DNA of 64,000 nt from Siphonodentalium dalli (GCA_032622095.1 CP136069.1:81302958-81366957), one strand, 5' to 3'; positions 1 to 11,108 are shown, numbered from the stretch's first letter. Numbers and translations: made by a program. Notes: generated from the letters alone by a model not told the origin.

Positions 1-499
1 AAACCACTAAAACCGAGAACAATCATAGCCAAATCTCTCACAACAGGTAAATCTACTGAATTCTCATATTTTTGACATATTGCAATAACATCTTCAGAAT
101 AAACAGGGTCCTTTTTTGTAACTTTTTTGGAGGCGACTCTTTTGGCCGCTTCTACGATGTTGCTAACTAAACCGTTCGATGTTGGATCAGAAAATCCATG
201 AAGCTCGTGAACCCATTTGAGAGAATATTTGTGAGCTGACACAACACTATGTGAGCTTCCTTTGTCTATCAAATCGGTCAGAAACAGTGCCACGTTTATG
301 GAGTCCGCGGGAAGTTCATTGCATCCAATGTCACGAGCAAAGCCTTTCCATTTGGAAAAATTGTGGTAATACTTTTTCACTGTATTGTCCGCTATCGATT
401 TAAGTAACAAATCGGTCATCTTGCCGGTTAAGTCATTAGCTCTGTTTGAACCCACCAAACTGGACTGGTTTACAGCTGATTGTATCTGTCTTGTTAAAC
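1..499 (-). pseudogene. Tyrosine recombinase of DIRS-like element, N-terminal part
   Basis: An open frame on the minus strand runs off the window. It contains a phage-integrase SAM-like core-binding domain: the stretch reading NTVKKYYHNFSKWKGFAR followed by an LFLTDL segment and a YSLKWVHELHG segment, then the start of the catalytic half (PVVRDLAMIVLGFSG). In the family this enzyme integrates the cDNA circle by site-specific recombination. The catalytic R-H-R-Y residues are beyond the left edge and cannot be checked. The first Met is at 419, but the frame is open further upstream to about 499 and may continue from an upstream reading frame. Confidence 0.8.
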
Positions 500-769
500 C
501 TATAAATGAAATTTAACATAATTATATATGTGTTTAATAGCTATGGTAAAAAAATGCCCTTAATATATATATGCATCGCCCCCATTGAGAACGGCAATGT
601 TCTCCGGCCAAAAATGCTGTTGTCTCCCCTCCCTGGAGAAACTACGCACAGACCTCCGAGGTCCATCACTGGCGATGCCAATTTACGCTCATTTATTTCG
701 TTTTCAAAGAGTGGCCAAAATGGTGCTGACTTCCAAATCGGAAATACTAAAGTGGCCTCACTGTGTGAG

Positions 770-1155
770 TTATCTCTGAACTTTTCTCAAAACTTCAGTT
801 ACTTTTTTCGGAGGTGGAAAAATCCAGTTGTTTTCCCCGCTCCAACTTTGTTTCATTGCGTCCACACCCTCTGTACCCGGACACCATCACCTTGAGTTGA
901 ACCTATTCAACTGCGCATTATAATCTGTTGAAAATCTGTCTACCGAATGAGGGCCCCAAACATTATCTAGCTTCATGAAAATGTTTTCTGAAATTTTCCA
1001 ATCGTCAGAGTCAAATATGCGACTCAGCGCGTCCGCGCTCTCGTTGAATTCCCTGGGAATCCATTCGGGTACCAACGCGATTCTGTGCTCGGAGCACGTC
1101 GCGTCTATATCGATAGCAACCCTGTGTAAATGCTCTTTATTGCTACCCTTTTTTT
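770..1155 (-). pseudogene. RNase H C-terminal extension of DIRS-like element, broken
   Basis: The frame reads a WIPREFNESADALSRIF motif, then a DDW, a WGPHSVDRFSTDYNAQ segment and a NNWIFPPP segment. These are hallmark motifs of the region after RNase H in DIRS and Ngaro polyproteins. An in-frame stop occurs at 887-889 and the frame ends at 770-772. It is out of frame with the RNase H core because of a length change in the T-run at 1148-1155. Confidence 0.8.
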
Positions 1156-2604
1156 TATCACGCTCACTGTGGCTTTGTTATCTGTGTATAACTTGTATGC
1201 CCCGCCTGACATTATCTCCACTTTCGATTTGCAAAATCGGTTCACGGCTTCCAACTCTCTCCACGTAGAGCTTCTGTCAGCTTCGGAAGCTGACCAGGTC
1301 CCGAAGACCTCTAGGCCCGGGGCCTCATTTAGAAAAGCATTGTTATGCGATTCGCTAGCACCTGGTGCTATTCTTGGGCGTCCTGAATGCCCTCCGCGAC
1401 CTTGGGCTACACGATTTAGCGCTTCTTCTGGTCGCTTTGCAATACATGCACTGTGCTGTGTGTATGCGTCCATGTTTTCGGAACAAACTGATTCTAAAAT
1501 AATGAATCCGCCGTAACCGGTTCCCGACGCGTCCGTGTAAACGCTACCCGCGATCAAGTCGCGTTCTGACTTAAGCAAGTCCTGACCATTCACGCTTTCG
1601 ATATTTCTCGCCCAATACTCGAGTTCTCCTCGCGCATCTTCGCTTATATGCACCGATGCATTCCAACTCGTTTTATCGAACAGACATATATGTAAAAATC
1701 TGGTTTTTAAACCAATTTGTGCGTTTATTGCACCGTTCATGGACGACAATTGGCCTAAAATGCCTGCCAAAGCTCTAGCGGAAACTTTGCCACCATTAGC
1801 GCTAATGGCGTTACTCAACTTGTTTATTGCTCCGCAATAAACCTCAATTCTCTCGTGAGAAACACTCACTGTACCGGTTTTGAAATCCCACTCTAAGCCC
1901 AGCCATATGATGTTCTGGGTAGGAATCCAATGCGATTTTTCTACCGAAGATACAAAACCGAACTTTCTAATATCGTTTTGTATTCACTTGCTTAAAGTTA
2001 ACGCCGCGTCGAAATCGGACGCGCCCGCTAATCCGTCGTCTAAATACATTACTACTTTGCAACCATCGCTTCTCCATGATTTCAACATCACTCTGGTGAT
2101 TTTCGTGAATAACTGGGCTGCACTCGAAATTCCGAAAGGCAAAACATTAAAAACAAAATATGTACATATACACTGCCCTTCATATATCCAGCTGAAACCC
2201 AAGTACTTTCTGTACATCGGATCTATACAAATATGATGGTATGCAGATTCTAAATCAAAATCAAACACGTAATCATTAATTTCAAATATCTGCCTTGCGA
2301 CGGACCCGTCCTCAAGATGCTCGTTGAGATGTCTACAGTCCAAGATTAATCTTTTCTTGCCATTTCTGTTTATGGCAACTGTTAATGGGTTGACAACTGT
2401 CGGCATATAATCGACTACAGAAACACAACCTTTATCTACTAATGTTTTGATTGCCTGATTTACAAAATCAGCGTTATCCCGGGAAGATTTGTTATTATCC
2501 AAAGCTTTGGCTGTTGGCTCATCAACAAAAGGTAAACGGTACCCGCTATTTATGACAAAATTATGTAATCTGAAGCCCCTGCTTCCTCCCAAATTTTTAC
2601 ACAA
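1150..2604 (-). pseudogene. Reverse transcriptase and RNase H of DIRS-like element, with one nonsense codon
   Basis: The minus-strand frame from 2604 encodes RT motifs: LTVAINRNGKKRLILDCRHLN, then DFDLESAYHHI (first catalytic Asp), FNVLPFGISSA, and VVMYLDDGLAG with the YLDD catalytic box. A TGA at 1984-1986 interrupts it, yet the same frame resumes at once and continues to an RNase H with VYTDASGTGYGG, WRELEAV and LYTDNKATVSV. The frame stays aligned across the stop, which indicates one point mutation and fairly recent inactivation. Function in the family: copying element RNA into DNA. Confidence 0.88.
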
Positions 2605-3199
2605 CCCTTTATATCTCCCACGCCAGTAATTTGCTTGTGGCGAACGTCTTGTTGTATAAGCCCATGGGACTCTACGTTAAGCTCATGCATTGAGCTTCTT
2701 TCCCGAACAGCCCCTCCGGCCTGAGACCCTAAAGAATTCAAACTAATACTTATCTTAGGTCTCTGCGGCCCCATGGGGCCTCTTTTTGGACACTTGAATT
2801 TCCAGTGGCCAGCTTCTAGGCAGAGAAAACAGCTCCCTGGTTTCCTCCCTCCTTGTGTGGAAGCTGATGCTATCCTGGATGACGGCACAGAAGATGAAAC
2901 AGGTACACTATATGGTGCATGTCAAATTTTTTTCTTCTTCTCCTTTTCCTTCAGCTTGGCTTGATTCATGGCCTTCCTAATCCTTTTCTCGTCATCGGAA
3001 TCGTCAGCTAGGCTGTGCCACGTCAACCACTTTCCATCCCAAATCCGAAGAATCTGCTAATTTTATTAGCTTCTGTCTATCTTTTATTAAGTCCAAACCT
3101 TCTCTCAATGCGCTTAAAGCATCCTCTGTATTCGGCTCGCTCTGTTCCATGTGGTGTTTGGCTTGTGCCATCCTGTTTTGAACTTCAGAATTTAACTTG
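2550..3199 (-). pseudogene. Gag-like protein with CCHC zinc knuckle, DIRS-like element
   Basis: The downstream part contains CFLCLEAGHWKFKCP, a C-x2-C-x4-H-x4-C zinc knuckle. The upstream part, from Met at about 3171, is rich in charged residues and contains SDLGWKVVDV; after a frameshift near 3010 it continues with DDSDDEKRIRKA. This acidic-then-basic block before the knuckle is usual in DIRS-type gag-like proteins. The product packages element RNA in related elements. The start is uncertain because of the frameshift. Confidence 0.7.
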
Positions 3200-3232
3200 A
3201 ACTGCTCTTCGTGTGCACATTTTTAAAATTTG

Positions 3233-3720
3233 TATGTTTCTGTTTTCGACGTTTGCATCTGTCGTTGACTGGAAACAAGCGTGCTAAAGTTCGTAGTTAT
3301 TACTTTCCCCAATTTTCCCCAATTTCTGTGCCTTTCAATTGTATAAAGTTACAATTAGTGTAAGTTGTTCACAATGACTAATTGTAAGAAGAGCATGAGG
3401 ATCAGCTAATCATTTTCTGAATTGTAGTCATCTACTTCATGTTGTAAGCCTGCAAGTCACTTTTTTAACACATTACATGTTAGAGCTCAATGCACACTAA
3501 TATTCAACACATATATGCTATGGACATGTTGATAAAATCCACACACACAAAAAAAAAAAAAAAAAAATTCAAATTTATTTTTTCGTAAGTTTTTTGTCAT
3601 AACATCAGGCATTGCAATAAAAAGGCCTAATGCGGCCCTTTTTATTCAATGCGGCGGGGCCTGAGTACCAAAACTTTTTTTTTTTTGGCCTTAGATTGGA
3701 ATTATTGGTTTGCTTTGTCT
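3233..3720. other. Non-coding AT-rich DNA between DIRS and THAP elements
   Basis: I see no gene. There is an A-run at about 3549-3567 and a local hairpin around 3615-3660 (AAAAAGGCC against GGCCCTTTTT). Confidence 0.5.
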
Positions 3721-5451
3721 TAACCCTTTAATACCTCTTTAACGCTCTTTATTGACTCATGGGGAAGGAAAGTGGGGACTCGACTTAGAATAGTTGTCAT
3801 CTTAAATAATTAATAATTAATATATTACCCACTTTAACTGCAATGTTATGTATTTGTAACCATGCCCGACTCGAAAAATTAAACGTTCTTTATTTGGTAT
3901 ATGCATTCGCTTTTTAGTGATAGGTTCGATTGGATGTAGTCATGACTGGACGCTCCAGCAAACTTATATTATTTACGGCAGTTGGCATTTTTCTTGGGAT
4001 GGCATTCTCGTCAGTTGTCGGGTTGTTTAATGTGCTTCGTTTAATCTGAGTTGTCGTCAATAGCTGCTGTTGGGGCCAAGTATATGCATGTTGTGCTCAA
4101 AACATCTTTTTTTGAAGTGGATGGAATTCTGGAACATTTCGTCAGCAATCGTAACGTATTTTCTCCAAAAATTCCTGCCAAATGCCATGTAAACGAATTC
4201 CATTAATTGGAAATGAATGTAGATTTATACCTAATTGAGAGTCAGTATACCCACCACAGCTGAAGACACTGCATTTATTTGGCACTGTCATGAATGAAGA
4301 ATGAAAAATTATTGTGAAAATATGTAACACTTGCGGCATTAATATGGAAAATTGAAACAACACCATAAACACGCACCCGAATAGTGTCTGCTCATATTAT
4401 TATAAGCTTTATTTTTTACATGACTGTTATCTACCCCGTTCAATCGGCCTTCTATAATTTTGTCAAAACAGTAACTTGCCAAACAGCACTCTTGACAAAT
4501 CATCAAGTGAATATCACTCACTGGGCAATGACAATAAGTGATTTCACTTACTGGCGGCGAATCCGCCATTTGGTCTCCGGAGGTCAAAGTTAACAAGTAG
4601 CATCTATTTTTAGCATATGACTCCAGCCTGGGAATTCCCAAAATAAAATGGCAACAGGTCGTTATCGAATCGCAGGTGCGAGAACTTCATAAAACTAATT
4701 AAACACTCACCCTGGATACATACAATACGTAGGTTTCGCACAGTAGATGGATTGGATGTATCGCGTATGTTTTTGAGTTATTTTTTTAACGCAAGAACTC
4801 GCTATTTATCACTGATAATATCAGTAACGTATATATTGGGAAGTTCGTTGACAAAAAGGGCGTCTGAATGTCTGCATCGTCACCAGATCCTAACTTTATT
4901 AATGACATGGCCACAAAACAATTCTTAAACACGTAGTTGCACTCAAAATAAATGAAATTAAGCCATAAAATGTTGATAAAAAATTCTCGCACTCAGCTGT
5001 CGAATGTTTACAAATGGTCGAAATAGATGCTACTTCTCAACTTTGACCTTTTACCGGTGGGTTGGATAAAAAGCTAGGAATCGGACCATATGGAACCATC
5101 GGCCATCTTGAAAATCGCGAACCATTAAAAAGGCTTATTCACCACATATAAACCATGTTATTGACATGCCCCACAGTAATTCCATTACACTAGAGCACTT
5201 ATGTTGATTCTGCATTTTACATTGCCACTCGGATGATGTCATATATGTAGACATAATTAACTATGATTCCGATTCCGTGTTTTTAATTAGTCTACTCATA
5301 TGACATCATATGAGGATTTGCGAGAGATAGCCATACAACCAGTTGAGGTATTATTTATTTTGTTATCTGCTTATGGGACTTGGATCATTGTGTTCATAAT
5401 ATGGGTATCTTTCCGATAGTGTTTTGTTGTATTCACCAGGATAGCAATCCT
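3720..5451 (-). mobile_element. THAP-domain DNA-transposon remnant, copy 1
   Basis: This stretch matches, in inverted orientation, the remnant at 56031-57360. The matching blocks are 3750-3850 (AACGCTCTTTATTGA), 4142-4530 (THAP exon), 5140-5300 (CATGCCCCA and GATTCCGATTCCGTG blocks) and 5320-5453 (ATAGCAATCC end). The right end abuts a TTAA-flanked element at 5452. The other end is eroded. The encoded THAP domain suggests a P-element-like transposon, but no transposase core is recognisable here. Confidence 0.6.
4142..4291 (-). pseudogene. THAP zinc-finger fragment
   Basis: The frame begins MTVPNKCSVFSCGG and continues with SQLGINLHSFP and GIWQEFL. THAP domains begin with a short N-terminus, a Cys pair, an HxFP motif and a Trp. 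Here C-x4-C, HSFP and the Trp are visible; the later C-x2-H pair is not found in this exon, so the domain is incomplete. THAP domains bind DNA and occur in P-element transposases and derived host proteins. Confidence 0.6.
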
Positions 5452-5455
5452 TTAA

Positions 5456-5902
5456 CCCTTTGAGTGCCAGTGGCCGATCTCATCGGCCCTAATTTAGTCT
5501 GTAAAATCTGCCCAAAAAAAAAAAAAAAAAAAAAATTTGTGTTGAATTTTGTTTGGGTATGCTTAAGCATGCTATAGCAAGTTTAAAAACAAACTGGATA
5601 AAACCTTAGGGGCATGTTATAACTCAAAACTATCACCAAGTTTTCATAGTAATAATTTTGATGCCCATGAAAAATGTAAGATTCCCTGGCAATAAACCCC
5701 TACAAAATAAGCCTGTTAAAGAATATAAGAAAATTATTAAAATTGTAAAAAAAAATTAAAAATAACAAATGATGAAAAATTGTTAGGCCTATGCATTCTC
5801 TTATATATGCGAGGCGACCTATGGTCGACTCGCATATATAAGAGAATGCATTGGCACAGGGTATATGGGTTGATACAAAAATCGGACCTGGCACTGAAAG
5901 GG
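5456..5902. mobile_element. TTAA-flanked MITE, type I (complete copy)
   Basis: TTAA at 5452-5455 and 5903-5906 flank inverted ends CCCTTTGAGTGCCAG and CTGGCACTGAAAGGG. TTAA duplications with C-rich ends are typical of piggyBac-like elements. The interior holds an A-run and a core hairpin at about 5800-5850 (TCTCTTATATATGCGAG arms). No coding capacity is seen. Confidence 0.8.
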
Positions 5903-6093
5903 TTAATGTTGTGCCAGCCCACTGCAGCTCCCATCATATATGGGTTAACGGTGTTCATGGTCACACATGGGCAATCCTATAGCACGATTATTGTGTTGTC
6001 AAATTGATATGGATGGATAATCACCAAATATCACAACACGAGAATACACAACAGATGCCTTGTCCATACAAGATATTTGATTGAATGTTTCAG

Positions 6094-6219
6094 AGCCAGA
6101 AACGTGCGACTTTGATGACTTTCAATGTGACGATGGGACCTGTATCAAAAATACACAGAAATGTGATGTTAACTATAACTGTTATGATAAATCTGATGAA
6201 AAAGATTGTCCGATCATCT
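6094..6219 (+). CDS. LDL-receptor-family gene, coding exon with LDLa module 1
   Basis: Acceptor TGTTTCAG precedes 6094 and donor GTAAGT starts at 6220. The exon is 126 nt with phase-1 boundaries, the usual mode for LDLa cassettes. It encodes six cysteines: CDFDDFQC, DDGTC, IKNTQKC, DVNYNC and YDKSDEKDC. The SDE motif gives the calcium ligands. This module binds ligand outside the cell in the LDLR family. The usual DGSDE is YDKSDE here. It is the first exon of the gene I can find; the signal peptide exon is not visible in 1-6093. Confidence 0.9.
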
Positions 6220-6245
6220 GTAAGTAAACCATTTAAATTCTTTAA

Positions 6246-6459
6246 CCCTTTCTTGATAGGAGCTGCGGTGGTACAGCATTAAAGATCCTGTGCCAGTGCA
6301 TTCTCTTATATATAAGAGAATGCACTGGCTTACACAGTCAAGGTAAATATTGAATTCTGTTATATATGCAAGGCCCCCCTATGAGAGACTCGCATATATA
6401 AGGGAATGCATTGGCACAGGGTTTTCATAAAATTTCAGGAAGCTCCAGTCATAGAAGGG
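6246..6459. mobile_element. TTAA-flanked MITE, type II
   Basis: TTAA lies at 6242-6245 and 6460-6463. The ends read CCCTTTCTTGATAGGAGCT and AGCTCCAGTCATAGAAGGG. The interior holds two successive hairpins, around 6290-6330 and 6360-6415, built on TCTCTTATATAT arms, the core also seen in type I copies. Confidence 0.7.
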
Positions 6460-6599
6460 TTAAGGAAACCCTATTTCACTTACTTGAAATAAGATCCATA
6501 CGGGCTTATTTTGAAAGACACATTTTACGCCCACATATAGCATATTTTTCTTCAACTAAGATCTATAAGGGCCTAAAACACGACATTCAAAATAAGCCC

Positions 6600-6811
6600 G
6601 TATTGTGCTTATTTTAACAAGAACAGGCTGAATTGCCACAAATGGCCCATTGCTACTTTCCCTCCAAATTAATGAAACGGACTACTTCTGCACTTGTATT
6701 GTCTATTGTCTGCTTTTATTTCCTCAACTGATATTCCTCCAAATGATTAATAGATTATTCCAATGTATATTTTTATAACTGAATGGGAGAGTCCATTTAG
6801 TAGAGAAAGGG
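6600..6811. mobile_element. TTAA-flanked MITE, type III, right part
   Basis: The right end ATTTAGTAGAGAAAGGG is followed by TTAA at 6812-6815. The body (CTGTTTATT-like and CCTCCAAAT blocks) matches 58154-58401. The left end is eroded. Confidence 0.55.
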
Positions 6812-6816
6812 TTAAA

Positions 6817-7299
6817 GTTAATGTCTCCCAGTCATAAAAGTTATTATTGGAATTATATATTCATTTGGAGGGGTGCATGTTCGAGAAAATTAGCAGATGA
6901 CAGTTTGACGAAAAGGTAATACATAGATAGAATGGCACAAGTGTGTGAACTTGTGAACATTTTTGCACGAGTTTGTTGTGATGCGATGGTAAACGGGAAC
7001 CATAGGTTTGAGTTTTACCTTGCGACACGACAACGCATGCTATAATGTTAACATGTTCATACAACTGCTGTTCTAATTGCATATATGCATCCTCTGAAGA
7101 TTGTAGCTTATAATATACTGGAATTTAGGTTGATATTGTGTTATTTAATTGAACCAACTTGTCTGTTAAAGTTGACGTCTCCAATCATGTTGACGTAATC
7201 TGTTGGTAATTTGTTCAAGGACAGAACAAAAAAATTTATGGAACATTTTGAAATCTTCATTATTTTGCTGTATTTCTATAAATAAACAAATGTGTATGC
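6817..7299. other. Intronic DNA without recognised feature
   Basis: AT-rich intron of the receptor gene. I see no exon with splice signals and no clear repeat boundary, apart from short AAAGTGCAGAAGGATT-like similarity to type III elements at the right edge. Confidence 0.4.
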
Positions 7300-7354
7300 A
7301 ATAAAAGTGCAGAAGGATTCATATTCTTTGCTAGGAAATGTTTAGACAAACGAC

Positions 7355-8657
7355 CAGGCCTCAGCTTGCAGGTTGAGAATAGGGAGAAGTGACTCCTCCC
7401 TCTGGCAGAAATGGGGAGAAGCAAGAGAAAAATAGGGAGAAGTGAGAGACTGGAGAATAATTTCATCTGATCTCTTTATTTAATATGTATAGGTAAAACA
7501 AACGAATAAAATTTGAGTGAACTTTTTCACTATCTATTATGTATTCATCATTGATTTTGATTGATGTTAATAACAATATATTTAACATCCCCACCCCATA
7601 TCCAGCATTACAGGTGAGTTCAATTAGATGGGCAAATTATTCTTTCGGGAGCTCGCGTTTAGCAACACGATATGCACACTTTAAATATGCAAGAATGTGG
7701 TGTTCATCCTTCTTAATTTTATCGTGATTATCTTCTGCATTGGCTGATGCTCGGCATTCTTACTTCTGGTCACAGCTGTAATGTGCGTTTCAGCTGAAAG
7801 GAAACAAATTAAGGGTCAAATGAAATGTCTGCTATAGGTTCATAGCCGATGTCGTTTAATCCGATTACTAATTACAACTATTTAGTTCAGCGTATGTATG
7901 TACAATGGAAGTGGACATTCGCCATTTGGCTTGGGGCAAGAACATCGCCGGCCTATAGAAACGTGCTTCGATATTTTGTCAAGTTTGCGTGTAATAAAAA
8001 CTTTGAGTGACCACATGGTTCGATATTTTAATCGTGTGTTAAATGTGGGCCCCACCCAAACAAATAATGTCGAAATTGCCTTTTGAGTGAATAAAATTAG
8101 TGCGACACCAAATCGTCAATAAAAAAAAACAAAAAAACATTTGAGTGACCACGTGGTTTGATATTTTAGAGTTGTCCTTCTTACATAGCCTTCCGCTGTG
8201 TATATACTTATTTATACTTACAAAGAGCATGCAGAGCGTGGTTTGTCGTTTTGCTAGGAACATCATGCCTGCGTGTGCAGGCAGTATCTAATTTGGCGGC
8301 ACGACACACAGAACAATGCCACTTATCGTTGGCATCTCGAACATACCAGTCAAATGCATTTTGATTTAGTTTTTTGCAGAATTTTTTCGTCGGTAACCCC
8401 GAGGATGGAACATCTTCACGTTTGCGTTTAGCAGACGGAGAATTTGTGAGCCAAGATGATAATGACATCTTCTCTTTGTTTCATTCACCAATACTATTCT
8501 AGTTAAAGAATATGTTGGGCCGTTTTACCTAAACATTGAGTTCAGATACAATTGAAAATCGGAGGGCGACTTCACTTCTCCCTGACGCGACACTAAGGCG
8601 ACTTCGTGGCGTCAAGGGCGACTATTTCGCCCTACTCACCTGGTAAGTTGAGGCCTG
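7355..8657 (-). mobile_element. hAT-like transposon, 1303 bp, perfect 8 bp target duplication
   Basis: CAAACGAC occurs at 7347-7354 and again at 8658-8665. The inverted ends read CAGGCCTCAGCTTGCAGG on the left and, inverted, CAGGCCTCAACTTACCAGG on the right. An 8 bp duplication with CAG-type ends is the hAT signature. Inside, a TTF-type zinc-finger exon lies on the minus strand. No DDE catalytic core or hATC dimerisation domain is visible, so this copy is internally deleted. Confidence 0.88.
8208..8468 (-). pseudogene. TTF-type zinc-finger exon of an hAT transposase
   Basis: Met at 8468 starts MSLSSWLTNSPSAKRKRED, followed by a Lys-rich stretch and then WYVRDANDKWHCSVCRAAK, a C-x2-C site with a downstream CTRRHD. 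This resembles the TTF-type zinc finger at the N-terminus of many hAT-derived proteins of the ZNF862/ZMYM kind. The reading ends at a GTAAGT donor-like site near 8222, so it could be a first coding exon whose partners were deleted. The PKKFCKK-like stretch could serve as a nuclear signal (inference). Confidence 0.65.
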
Positions 8658-8749
8658 CAAACGACGTTTGTTGAACGAATTATCTGAACATTAGCTAATT
8701 AAGAGAACTACTCGTCAATGAGTATTAAGTATAGAAAGGGATGAAGATG

Positions 8750-9609
8750 TATCATTGTTCCAGACCTTCAGTTACAACAAACATTATTACCCTCTATATT
8801 TTACCCCCTTCTGATTGGCCCAAGTCCCAGGCGACATTGAGATTTTTCACCCATTCGAAAACGGAATGTCTCCCTCGAAGCAGCACTCTTCAGGAGACGT
8901 ACATTCCATTCTCAAGCATAGATTTTGTTTTTAAAAATTTGAAGCTATTTTCCTAGACTTGGTGTGATTTCCTCAAAATGATTAGATGTGACCCTCCTAA
9001 AAATAATATAATAAAAACAAATTTAAATGTCCCCGAACCCCTGTGTGTCGAGGGCATATACCACATTTGGCTTTGCACTTGTTTAAAGGCCGGATGGCCT
9101 TCGTTATAGGTTAAAATTTAGAATTAACAGTTACCAAATTATGAAAATTCCTCAAGAATATACTAAAAGTATAGTATGATGTTAATATGAATGTGATATT
9201 ATCTACAAAAGACACTTTGTGCGAGCCGAGCGTTTGTTTATATACAGTATGTAAATAGTGAGCAATAAGCAAAACAATCAACACCGTGTCAATTTTTTTT
9301 AGTGATTCCCGGTTGCCCTTTCCACACCAAAATCTTGAGAGGCGATGATTAACGACTGCTATTCTGGTATGTTGTAAACAACTTGGTGGCATTTCTAACC
9401 AAAGTTCTATTGTGGGGTCTCCCCAGTGTTGAGTGTTTTGCTTATCGCATATGCAATATCTATAATTGGTATAAGAACAAAGCTTGTCTATAATATGATA
9501 TCCTTTCTGCTTATATCGGTTTTAACGGATGTGACTATTTTAACAGCAATACCCACTGCCAACACTTAACCGTATCTTTAATTTTTTTTATTGTCTTCTT
9601 TAATTTCAG
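8750..9609. other. Intronic DNA without recognised feature
   Basis: AT-rich intron leading to the acceptor TTTAATTTCAG before 9610. No convincing exon or complete repeat is seen. Confidence 0.4.
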
Positions 9610-9861
9610 CTGAGCACTGCTCGTGGGGTTCATTCCGTTGTAATGATGGTGAATGTTTTCCAGCAAGTTACCATTGTAACAATGTTGCCGATTGTCAAGA
9701 CAGTTCAGATGAAGAAAATTGTTCTCCAATAATAATGGATTATTTTTGTGATCAAAATAGCTTTTCATGTAAGAGTGGCCAGTGTATCGTCAGAGATTAT
9801 AGGTGTAACGGCATACATGACTGTAATGATGGTTCTGATGAACTGGACTGTCCAAATTATT
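9610..9861 (+). CDS. LDL-receptor-family gene, exon with LDLa modules 2 and 3
   Basis: Acceptor AATTTCAG precedes 9610; donor GTAAGT begins at 9862. The exon is 252 nt, phase 1 at both ends, and joins the previous exon through a TCT codon. Module 2: CSWGSFRC, NDGEC, FPASYHC, NNVADC, QDSSDEENC. Module 3: CDQNSFSC, KSGQC, IVRDYRC, NGIHDC, NDGSDELDC. Both have six cysteines and the SDE calcium motif. An eight-residue linker, SPIIMDYF, separates them. In this family adjacent LDLa modules bind basic surfaces on ligands. Confidence 0.93.
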
Positions 9862-9871
9862 GTAAGTATTG

Positions 9872-10093
9872 TACAGAAATGCCATAAATAATCGACTCCT
9901 TAACCACAACATAATTATAGGTAATTTTGCACTCTAGGATTTAGTCGGAAATATGGCTTGTTGCCATTCATCGGAAAGCTCTCAGTGAGAGCCTTCCGAT
10001 GAATGGCAACAAGCCATATTTCTGACTGAATCCTGAAAAATTACCCATAATTCTGCTGTGGTTAAAGAATCGATTGTCTAGGGCATTAATGTA
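9872..10093. mobile_element. TA-flanked foldback MITE (CAGTAATGCCC family), next to a splice donor
   Basis: The two arms are near-perfect inverted repeats with a centre near 9987 (GAGAGC). Ends resemble CAGTAATGCCCTAAATAATC. The left end starts only about 10 bases after the GTAAGT donor at 9862. The element is non-coding. A TA target site and ends beginning CAGT recall Tc1/mariner or pogo-like MITEs. Confidence 0.82.
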
Positions 10094-11100
10094 TATGTGC
10101 CATTACTTGCCATATTCTGCATTACAATTACTAATTACCATTATACTTTTCAAATGAGATCTGTCTCAATCAAAGTGAACCTCATATCCCCTCATCTCCT
10201 GCTAGTAAATCTCCGTTCTCATTGGTCAATCTAGTAGGTCATCATGATAAAGCTCTATATATAATTCATTAAATGGGAATTAACTGTCATCATGCAACAA
10301 CTGACACAATTAAGCAACAAAGTCATTTATTTATGGCTGGGAGATTTATCGTATTCGAAAATATCAGGGGACCAATTCGTTGTTGATATTGAAGAGGGAG
10401 ATAACTTTATGTACAAGGGAGGTAATTATTTCTACCCAATTTTCCACTATTTCCATACATTTTCACAATATATTGGGATCTAAAGTTTAAGCATAGTGTT
10501 ATTATCATAGTTTAATTAAGTTATTCCTAATGTGTAATATATATATATTGAGATGTTCCAGGATGAATATTAATGACAGGAACCATGATACATATAGCAT
10601 CGCATGTATCTCAGAAGTTGATAGTATATATAGTCTATTTCAATGTCATTATGACCGATGTACTACAGAAAAAGGCAAATATCATATCTTCCCTCAACTG
10701 AAGTGACCATATAAATGAAAATGAATAAAGCAACAGTATATGAATGTTAACAAAAGTCCCCCCCCCCCTACCCATAAGTATTGTTTCAAGTGAATGTCAC
10801 ATATGATGAAAATATTAGATGATAAAATCCGGGCCTGTCTTATGGCACTCAACATACGGGAGAAATTAGGGCCGATATGACAGGCCCATGGCATTGAAAG
10901 AGTTAAGTAGTAATAAAAGTATTAACATTTTATCGGGCATGATTGTTTATTAACGGCCCTCTAGGAATGATTACCAGACATTGGGCCTATTAGTGGCTCT
11001 CGACTGAGTCATTCTTGTTGGGCCATTAATAAACCATGACTCCCTCCAAAAACATGTTATTAGTATATTAAAAGGTATGATGATACCCCTTAATGCATAC
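10094..11100. other. Intronic DNA, mostly unassigned
   Basis: I see no exon. A C-run lies near 10759-10768. A partial TTAA type I end (TTAGGGCCGATATGACAGG to TGGCATTGAAAGAGTTAA) lies at about 10868-10905. Confidence 0.4.
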
Positions 11101-11108
11101 AGTAATGC

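Larger units (their letters stand above)
1..3232 (-). mobile_element. DIRS-like tyrosine-recombinase retrotransposon, degenerate, cut by window edge
   Basis: Reading leftward on the minus strand the order is gag-like protein with a zinc knuckle, reverse transcriptase, RNase H with its C-terminal extension, then a tyrosine recombinase. This order, with a recombinase instead of a DDE integrase, is diagnostic of the DIRS/Ngaro order of retrotransposons. The element carries a frameshift in gag, in-frame stops at 1984-1986 and 887-889 and a frameshift at a T-run near 1148-1155, so it is dead. The right boundary near 3232 is approximate; the left end and the terminal repeats lie outside the window. 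It sits upstream of, or inside an early intron of, the receptor gene on the opposite strand. Confidence 0.85.
7300..8745. mobile_element. TTAA-flanked MITE, type III, split by an hAT insertion
   Basis: The left piece, 7300-7354, matches the inverted 58250-58295 block (GAATATGAATCCTTCTGCA). The right piece, 8658-8745, carries GTTGAACGAATTATCTGAAC and ends AAGTATAGAAAGGG. The two halves join across the hAT element at its 8 bp duplication. Confidence 0.6.
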
